Part shown: positions 58,501 to 64,000 of the stretch, one piece after another | Numbering within the stretch: the stretch's first letter is position 1 | How the letters are laid out: every line of letters begins with the position of its first letter | Assembly: GCA_934501535.1 (NCBI GenBank) | Contig: CAKSUM010000004.1 | Coordinates: forward strand, 1 to 64,000 | DNA: 64,000 nucleotides | Source of the DNA: an uncultured Clostridia bacterium | GTDB lineage: Bacteria > Bacillota > Clostridia > UBA1381 | Reading direction: 5' to 3' | Made by a program: the position numbers and the translations under genes | The notes under the pieces: generated by a model | Told to the model about the DNA's origin: nothing | Database searches by the model: none | What the model saw: only the letters and a program-made list of their open reading frames with translations

Positions 58501-59322
58501 ATGTACGCGGATTTTATAATGCTGAAAGCGGAGGATATGATAAAAAATCCGTTTCATGTCGGAGCGGCGCGCTATCATATCACGGGCGAAAAGGTAAAGC
58601 TGCATTGGCACAACTATTTTACGCTGGATTTGATAATCGGCGGCAGCGGAACTCACCGAATTAACGGACAAAGTGAGAAGCTTTACCCGGGAATGGTGCA
58701 GATGATTTATCCGACCGACATTCATGCGATTGTTCCGGACGGGGATATTGAGCTGTATTCAATCCGCTTTGAAGAAAGTGCGCTTTCGGCGGAGCTTTTC
58801 GACATTATCTACGGGCGCGAAATACGCAAGCTCAGTCCGGACAGGAAAATTTTCGACAGAATGTGCGCAGCCGCCGCAGCCATGGAGGAGGAGCTTGAAT
58901 TTTCGCAGAGGACGTTTTGCGGCGAGCTTACGGAGCTGAATTTCAGGCAGATTATACTGCTTGCCGCAAGGGCGGCGGATTGGGAGAAAAAAGCTGCAAA
59001 GAGCACCGCGGAAAAAATTCTTCTTTATATAAATGAACATTTCCGCGAAAATCTTTCACTTGAACAGACTGCTGCACAGGCAGGATTTTCTGCGCCTTAT
59101 TTTTCGGCGTATTTCAAAAAAGAGGTCGGGAAAACCTATTCGCGGTATGTGAACGGGCTGAAAGTGAACTATGCGCAAACGCTTCTGAAGAATACCGATT
59201 ACAGTATGACGGAGATTTGTTTTGCCTCGGGGTTTGGGTCGGTTTCCGCCTTTAACTCGGTTTTCAGGCATGAAACGGGGGTTTCGCCGACGCAGTTCCG
59301 CGAAAGTCATGTCCGCATATAA
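58501..59322 (+). CDS. AraC-family regulator with cupin sensor
   Basis: This 273-residue regulator has an N-terminal cupin segment (LHWHNYFTLDLIIGGSGTHRINGQS) and two C-terminal helix-turn-helix motifs (LSLEQTAAQAGFSAPYFSAYFKKEVGKTYSRYVN and MTEICFASGFGSVSAFNSVFRHETGVSPTQFR). It starts 157 bases from the divergent sialidase-like gene, so sugar-responsive control of that gene is likely. GAGGTGA defines the start at 58501. Confidence 0.9.
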   Translation: MYADFIMLKAEDMIKNPFHVGAARYHITGEKVKLHWHNYFTLDLIIGGSGTHRINGQSEKLYPGMVQMIYPTDIHAIVPDGDIELYSIRFEESALSAELFDIIYGREIRKLSPDRKIFDRMCAAAAAMEEELEFSQRTFCGELTELNFRQIILLAARAADWEKKAAKSTAEKILLYINEHFRENLSLEQTAAQAGFSAPYFSAYFKKEVGKTYSRYVNGLKVNYAQTLLKNTDYSMTEICFASGFGSVSAFNSVFRHETGVSPTQFRESHVRI

Positions 59323-59524
59323 TTGCGTGAATGAGCGGCGCGGAACAGGCGGCGCCGGCTGGCATAAAAATAAGCGGCGCGGAAAAAGAGACACAAGCTT
59401 GCATAAGTGAGCTTGCATAAATCGGGTGAAAAATGTGCCGCCGATTTGCCGCAGAGCGGCGGCTTTGAGCAAAAAAGACAATGTGCGTGATGTGCGTTTC
59501 GGGGAGCGCGGCACAGGAGTGATA

Positions 59525-59568
59525 AAAGGAAAAGGGCTGCGGCAAAGTGATGTTATTTTGCCGCAGCC
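59525..59568 (-). terminator. Terminator of the comEA-RR-HK-gerMN operon
   Basis: GGCTGCGGCAAA pairs with TTTGCCGCAGCC. On the minus strand CCTTTTCCTTTT follows. The rest of the gap 59323-59575 shows no gene. Confidence 0.65.
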
Positions 59569-59575
59569 TCATATT

Positions 59576-60469
59576 TTATTTGTCAATCAGCGATTCGTTG
59601 CGGTAGAACAAATCCTCAAATTTAATTCCGTTAAAGCTTGCGGTTTTTTTGCCGTCAACGAGGAACTGCACGTTGTTCACGTCATCGCGCTCGGTCAGCG
59701 AGTTGACAACGGAGTAAATCATAAGGCGCGCGATGTCATCCTGCGCGGAATTTTTCGCTATGAAGTCCTGCTTGAAGTTGACGTAGCAGGTTCCGTCGGT
59801 GGTTTCCACCGAAAGAATACCGGTGTCTGCGGACAAAAGACGTTCGCAGTTTTTGGTTTTCGGACCCTTTATCAGCTCGGCGACAATGTATTGCTCAACC
59901 GGCTGTTTGTCGGTGATGTTAACGCGGCGGTATTCCTTGACAAGCCCGGTTTTGTCGCTGTCAGCAAAATACAGGTCAAGAACGGTCGCACAGTCATCGT
60001 CCGAGGCAAGATTTATCTCATCGCCCGATATAAACCCGTCCTGTAAAACCGGCACGCCGTCGCAGGTCACGCGGACGGCGGAAACGCCGGAGATTTGGCA
60101 CAGCGTTTTTATTACGGCATAGGTTGACAGCAGCCCGGAGTTTTTGTATTTGTCCGAAAAATCCACGGTGAGTCTGCCGTTTTCGTTATTGATGCCGTTC
60201 AGCTTGACGCCCTTGTCCATAAGCGGCGCGTGCTTTTTGTCGGACGGACCTTTTAACATTTCGTCAATAGCGGCGCGGCAAAGCTCGTCGGTGCTGTCCG
60301 CGCTGAGAGTGCGGCTTTCGGGGAGTATCGACGAATTATCGCGTGACAGAAAATATATGTCCGTCTGTTTCCCGTCGCTTTTGCCGCCGCGTCCGGCTAT
60401 GCCGAAAATAACCGCGCCGGCAACTATGAATACGCCTATAAGTATAAATGTATGCTTCAGTTTTCTCAT
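59576..60469 (-). CDS. GerMN-domain membrane-anchored protein
   Basis: This 297-residue protein has one N-terminal transmembrane helix (FILIGVFIVAGAVIFGIA) and two GerMN domains: IYFLSRDNS...GPSDKKHAP and LYFADSDKTGLV...EQYIVAELIKGPKTKN, each ending in VNNVQFLVDG-like strands. GerMN domains occur in spore germination and sporulation proteins and in envelope proteins paired with two-component systems. It overlaps the histidine kinase stop by four bases (ATGA), implying that it works with that kinase. Confidence 0.88.
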   Translation of the reverse strand: MRKLKHTFILIGVFIVAGAVIFGIAGRGGKSDGKQTDIYFLSRDNSSILPESRTLSADSTDELCRAAIDEMLKGPSDKKHAPLMDKGVKLNGINNENGRLTVDFSDKYKNSGLLSTYAVIKTLCQISGVSAVRVTCDGVPVLQDGFISGDEINLASDDDCATVLDLYFADSDKTGLVKEYRRVNITDKQPVEQYIVAELIKGPKTKNCERLLSADTGILSVETTDGTCYVNFKQDFIAKNSAQDDIARLMIYSVVNSLTERDDVNNVQFLVDGKKTASFNGIKFEDLFYRNESLIDK

Positions 60470-61920
60470 AGTTTCACCCCTTGCTGTTCGGATTTGACCG
60501 CGCACGGAAGCGTAATGCTGAATATGCTGCCGCCGTTTTCGCTGTTTTTCACCTCGATGCTGCCGCCGTGCAGCTGAACAGCTTCCTTTGCAATCGCAAG
60601 TCCGAGCCCTGTTCCGCCGGTGTCACGCGCGCGCGAATCGTCAAGACGGTAAAACCGCTCAAAAATGTGTTCTTTTTCGCTGTCGGGTATGCCGGGGCCG
60701 TTGTCCTCGACGGTGACGCAGACCGAATTATTTTTTTTGCTCAGCCCGAGCTTGACAAAACCGCCCTCGGGCGTATATTTTATGGCATTGTCCACGATAT
60801 TGTAGACCGCCTCCCAGATTTTATCGTAATCAAGCATAATCGGCTCGAGAGCAGTGACGGAAAAGTCCTGATAGAGCATGATGTTTTTTGATTCCGCGTT
60901 GGGCGAAAGCTTACGGATTATGGCGCTCAGCATCACCGTGAAATCGACGGGGGTAGGCTCGGCGCTGTTTTGCGCGGAGTCCATTTTCGTGAGGGTCAAA
61001 AGCCGTTCCACAAGCCGCGTCAGACGGTCAACTTCGTCGCTTAAATCGCCCAGAAAGTCCTTAATCATTTCGGGCGCCGGGGCGTCCGTTGTGACAAGAC
61101 TGTCACAGATAAGCTTGATGGTCGCAAGCGGCGTTTTAAGCTCGTGCGAAACGTCGGAAACAAATTTTTTTCGGTTCTGCTCAAAGTTATCAAGCTCGGA
61201 GGACATGTAGTTAAGCGCCTTTGCCATTTCCTGAAGCTCGCTGCAGCCCTTTTCTTTTGCCTTAATGTTAAAGTTTCCCTTTGAAATTTCTTTTGCCACC
61301 GATATAAAGTTGTCTATCGGTGCGGTGGTCATGAGGGAGAGCACAAGGCTCAGCATTGCGACGAGCAGGCTGATAATAACCGCAAACAGCACAAGGCTGC
61401 CTCGGATATTTCCGACGGTTGCATCAATATCGGCAACCGATTCCACGAGGTAGACCGCACCGGCTTTCTGACCGTTTACGGTGACGGGAACGGCGACCGA
61501 CATCATGGCGTTTTCCTTGCCGTAGGAATATGCCTGAGCGTCCTCCGCCATGCAGCGGCTGATTGCCTCGCGGATAATTATTTTCCCGACCAAATCCGAT
61601 TCCGCGCCGGTATCAAAATAAACGCGGCTGTCGGGGTGCACGGCAATTCCGCGTATGCTGCTGCCGGCAAGAGTCTGCCCGATATTAAACCGCGTTTGGT
61701 CATCAATGCTGCCGGTATCGGTGATAAGCCCGGAAACAATGTTCGCTTTTGCAAACAGCTTAACCCTTTCGGAGTCATGAAGCTTCTGCGATACCACGCC
61801 GAGAATATACACGCTCAAAAGAATCATGGTCAGCAAAATTACCGCCACGTATGTCGCCATCATGGAAAAACGCATGGAAGAAAAAAAGCCTTTAATTTTC
61901 TCTGTAGTAATAGCCAACAC
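60466..61920 (-). CDS. Sensor histidine kinase (PhoR/ResE-like)
   Basis: This 484-residue kinase has two membrane helices (about 20-42 and 175-197) flanking an extracellular sensor domain, a HAMP domain, the HisKA motif FVSDVSHELKTPLATI with the phospho-acceptor near His259, and ATPase boxes (NIVDNAIKYTPEGG, DNGPGIP, GGTGLGLAIAKEAV). It overlaps the response regulator by 29 bases if the GTG at 61920 is used. An ATG at 61875 is another option. It is coupled to GerMN. Confidence 0.92.
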   Translation of the reverse strand: MLAITTEKIKGFFSSMRFSMMATYVAVILLTMILLSVYILGVVSQKLHDSERVKLFAKANIVSGLITDTGSIDDQTRFNIGQTLAGSSIRGIAVHPDSRVYFDTGAESDLVGKIIIREAISRCMAEDAQAYSYGKENAMMSVAVPVTVNGQKAGAVYLVESVADIDATVGNIRGSLVLFAVIISLLVAMLSLVLSLMTTAPIDNFISVAKEISKGNFNIKAKEKGCSELQEMAKALNYMSSELDNFEQNRKKFVSDVSHELKTPLATIKLICDSLVTTDAPAPEMIKDFLGDLSDEVDRLTRLVERLLTLTKMDSAQNSAEPTPVDFTVMLSAIIRKLSPNAESKNIMLYQDFSVTALEPIMLDYDKIWEAVYNIVDNAIKYTPEGGFVKLGLSKKNNSVCVTVEDNGPGIPDSEKEHIFERFYRLDDSRARDTGGTGLGLAIAKEAVQLHGGSIEVKNSENGGSIFSITLPCAVKSEQQGVKL

Positions 61921-62572
61921 CCCATTTTGTCATGATATAAAGCGGTTCCGCCGGATTTTCCTCGATTTTTTCGCGCAGACGTCTGATGTGTACGTCAACC
62001 GTGCGGACATCGCCGGGGTAGTCAACGCCCCATGCGATATTCAAAAGGCTTTCGCGCGTGTATACCCTGCCGGGATTTTTTATAAACAAATCAAGCAGGT
62101 CAAATTCCTTTCCGGTAAGCTCGACCGACCTGTCCTTTACGGTAACGCGGCGCAGATTGTAGTCAAGCTTAATATCGCCGGAGACCACGATTTCGCTGCC
62201 GTTTTTCGGTGACGGGTGCACGCGGCGCAGAATTGCTTTTATGCGCGATGTGACCTCGCGGATATTGAACGGCTTGGTGATGTAATCGTCCGCGCCGTAT
62301 TCAAGACCGAGAATTTTGTCAATATCCTCACTGCGCGCCGTCAGCATGATTATCGGCACATCGGAGAATGAGCGTATCGTGCGGCACACGGTAAGTCCGT
62401 CCATTTTGGGCAGCATTACGTCCAGGAGAATGAGGTTTATGCTGCCGTCATGCGCCAGCCGAACGGCTTCCTCGCCGTCATACGCCGCCGCAACCTGATA
62501 CCCATCCTGCTCAAGGTTGTATTTTAAACCCTTCACAATCAGCTTTTCATCGTCTACAACAAGTATTTTCAT
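61892..62572 (-). CDS. OmpR/PhoB-family response regulator
   Basis: This 226-residue regulator has a receiver domain (VVDDEKLIVKG, phospho-acceptor Asp in LILLDVMLPKMDG, PIIMLTARSEDIDKILGLEYGADDYITKPF) and a winged-helix DNA-binding domain (LTGKEFDLLDLFIKNPGRVYTRESLLNIAWG, TVDVHIRRLREKIE). It is the partner of the adjacent kinase and starts 17 bases after comEA. Confidence 0.94.
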   Translation of the reverse strand: MKILVVDDEKLIVKGLKYNLEQDGYQVAAAYDGEEAVRLAHDGSINLILLDVMLPKMDGLTVCRTIRSFSDVPIIMLTARSEDIDKILGLEYGADDYITKPFNIREVTSRIKAILRRVHPSPKNGSEIVVSGDIKLDYNLRRVTVKDRSVELTGKEFDLLDLFIKNPGRVYTRESLLNIAWGVDYPGDVRTVDVHIRRLREKIEENPAEPLYIMTKWGVGYYYREN

Positions 62573-62589
62573 TTTATTATACCTCTCCT

Positions 62590-63024
62590 TTAATCGACGG
62601 TAATGCGTGATTTTATTTTCTCGAATTTCTTGTCGCCTATTCCGTTGACTTTCATAATGTCCTGTATTGTTTCAAACGGACCGTGCTCGGTGCGGTAAGT
62701 GATTATGCGCTGAGCCATTTTGTCGCCGATACCGTCGAGCAGGACAAGAGTTTCCTTCGGAGCGGTATTTATGTTAATCATGTCCCCGGAGGTTTCAGCC
62801 GTGTTGCCGGAGGTTTCCGACGTATCCGCAGAACTCTCCGCATCGTCCGTTGCCGTTTCGGGAGTGCTTGCCTCTGTCTGATACACAGCCTCGGGAGTCG
62901 GCGCGAGGGCGGTGGAATATCTGGCAATAATGCCGCCGGAGGCATGCACATCGCGCAGGACTATTCCCAAAGCGAACATGAATACAATTACAAGCAGCCA
63001 ATCGGTACGATGTAATTTTTCCAT
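62590..63024 (-). CDS. comEA: ComEA-like DNA-binding protein
   Basis: This 144-residue protein has an N-terminal membrane helix (WLLVIVFMFALGIVL), a Thr/Ser/Glu-rich flexible linker with repeated ETSG-type words, and a C-terminal helix-hairpin-helix pair (ININTAPKETLVLLDGIGDKMAQRIITYR, MKVNGIGDKKFEKIK). ComEA binds incoming DNA and passes it to ComEC, whose gene is 12 kb away here. Its place as first gene of a two-component/GerMN operon is unusual, as comEA normally precedes comEC. Confidence 0.9.
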   Translation of the reverse strand: MEKLHRTDWLLVIVFMFALGIVLRDVHASGGIIARYSTALAPTPEAVYQTEASTPETATDDAESSADTSETSGNTAETSGDMININTAPKETLVLLDGIGDKMAQRIITYRTEHGPFETIQDIMKVNGIGDKKFEKIKSRITVD

Positions 63025-63239
63025 CTAAATCACCCTATGTAAAAAAAGTTTTTCGCTACTGTAATTATATCACATATTATTCGGTTTTCATAGCTTTTTT
63101 TAACAATTTTCTTGCAAAATCGTAAAAATTTATGTATAATTAAATTATAAGCAATAAGTTTTTATTAAAAATAATAGTTTTGCCCCGCCCTGCGGCAAAA
63201 ATTTAAAAATAACAGGGGCAGAAAGGTAATGATACAGTT

Positions 63240-64000
63240 ATGAAAAAGCACCTTCTTGCAACAGCGCTGCTTGCGGCGGTGATGGCATTTAATACGGCGG
63301 CATGGGCTGCACCGGCGCAAAGTCCGTCGGCGTCACCCAAGACTGCGGCGCAAAGCCCGTCCGCGTCACCGAAAACATCGGAAAAACCCAAATCTTCGGC
63401 AAAACCGTCGGCGTCGCCGAAAACATCGGAAAAACCCAAATCTTCGGCAAAGCCGTCCGCGTCACCGAAATCGTCGGAAAAACCGTCCGCGTCCCCCGAG
63501 CCGTCGGCGTCGCCGGAGCCGAAAAAGGCGGAATTTCCCGTGCCGCGCGCAGACGCCGCAATCGTTATGGACGCAAATTCGGGCGATGTGATTTATGCGC
63601 TCAATGCGGATAACAAGATGTACCCTGCCGGACTTTCCAATATAATGACCGCGGTTATCGCGCTTGAGAATGCCAATCTTGCCGACAGCTGCACCGTCAC
63701 GGAGGAGGCGCTCTCGGGCATAACCTATAATCAGCCGCAGCTGGGCGTTAAGGCAGGCGAAAGCTACACGGTGGAGGAGCTTTTGCACGCGATTATATTA
63801 AATTCATGCAATGACGCGGCGAATGTGCTTGCAATTTCGGTTTCGGGGAGCATAGACGCGTTTGTGCAGAAAATGAACGATAAGGCGGCGGAGCTTGGAC
63901 TCAGCGGAACGCATTTTGCCAACGCGAACGGCTATCAAGACGAAAATCATTATACAACCGCATCGGATATGGCATATCTGGCGGCGTACGCGATGAACAA
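63240..64000 (+). CDS. D,D-carboxypeptidase-fold (DacF-like) protein lacking the catalytic SxxK, partial
   Basis: The first 253 residues are in the window. A signal peptide (HLLATALLAAVMAFNTAAWA) leads to a Pro/Ser/Lys-rich linker with a 48-base DNA repeat, then a peptidase S11-like domain (AAIVMDANSGDVIYALNAD, VTEEALSG, LLHAIILNSCNDAANVLA, ANGYQDENHYTTASDMAYLA). The active-site SxxK, normally YPASLTKIMTA, reads YPAGLSNIMTA: Ser becomes Gly and Lys becomes Asn. The SxN motif (SCND) is kept. The KTG motif lies beyond the window. It is therefore probably an enzymatically inactive, regulatory or peptidoglycan-binding relative. The ATG lies 12 bases after AAAGG. Confidence 0.88.
   Translation, partial: MKKHLLATALLAAVMAFNTAAWAAPAQSPSASPKTAAQSPSASPKTSEKPKSSAKPSASPKTSEKPKSSAKPSASPKSSEKPSASPEPSASPEPKKAEFPVPRADAAIVMDANSGDVIYALNADNKMYPAGLSNIMTAVIALENANLADSCTVTEEALSGITYNQPQLGVKAGESYTVEELLHAIILNSCNDAANVLAISVSGSIDAFVQKMNDKAAELGLSGTHFANANGYQDENHYTTASDMAYLAAYAMN
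63359..63484 (+). repeat. 48-base tandem repeat in the linker of the DacF-like gene
   Basis: GAAAACATCGGAAAAACCCA and the following bases start at 63371 and recur at 63419, with a partial third unit. It encodes a repeating Pro/Ser/Lys linker of about 16 residues per unit. Confidence 0.75.

Overview
The window looks like chromosomal DNA of an anaerobic Gram-positive bacterium of the Clostridia, probably an uncultured gut-type lineage. The signs are strong GGAGG/GGTGA ribosome binding sites, TTGACA/TATAAT promoters, U-run terminators, a guanine riboswitch before xpt, an S-layer protein with three SLH domains, GerMN and ComEA proteins, and a bacterial microcompartment (BMC) operon with Fe-S electron-transfer parts. 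A finer placement (for example pectin- or fucose-using Monoglobales-like Clostridia) is only a guess. I see no phage, insertion sequence or CRISPR array.

Layout. 1-6.3 kb: a small structured RNA, a SLOG-type gene, a repeat-rich spacer, tRNA-Thr(CGT), yqeY, rpsU, hinT, nth, an orphan Wzz-like/BY-kinase pair with a tyrosine-glycine tail, and a divergent TM2/XRE pair with matched operators. 6.3-14.9 kb (minus strand): a complete 12-gene BMC operon with its own promoter and terminator. It encodes a fuculose-1-phosphate-type aldolase, cobalamin adenosyltransferase, aldehyde and alcohol dehydrogenases, four BMC-H, PduL, EutN, PduS and PduT, but no diol dehydratase. 14.9-20.7 kb (minus): HD protein, recX, rimO, pgsA, ttcA-like and comM. 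21-25.8 kb: metNI, then an acyl-CoA ligase and prfA on the minus strand. 25.8-29.5 kb: the S-layer gene behind tandem promoters.

29.7-38.6 kb: a PocR/AraC regulator divergent from a sugar operon (FucI-like isomerase, FGGY kinase, mutarotase-like protein, class II aldolase), a second AraC regulator, a broken Gfo/Idh gene, a small amidase and a TRIC-type membrane protein. 38.8-47.4 kb: guanine riboswitch-xpt, a BMP-type nucleoside ABC transporter, a FAD protein and purA, together a purine uptake and salvage block. 47.5-59.3 kb: a secreted orphan driven by an S-layer-like promoter, a short terminator-bearing leader, comEC, holA, a beta-lactamase-fold protein, a phosphoesterase, a GH26-like secreted hydrolase, a DUF218 protein, a sialidase-like protein and an AraC regulator. 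59.5-64 kb: a comEA-RR-HK-gerMN operon (minus) and the start of a D,D-carboxypeptidase-like gene whose catalytic SxxK motif is lost.

How they may work together. The sugar operon and the BMC operon both fit deoxyhexose breakdown: isomerase, kinase and aldolase give dihydroxyacetone phosphate plus lactaldehyde, and the BMC would process the aldehyde or propanediol through its dehydrogenases and PduL. PocR domains are known as 1,2-propanediol sensors, which would tie the two loci together. This link is inference. The strongest oddities are the active-site-dead carboxypeptidase, the B12-equipped BMC without a dehydratase, the rod-like RNA at 79-216, an apparent AUU start in xpt, and a recurring hairpin-plus-ribosome-binding-site module before unrelated genes.
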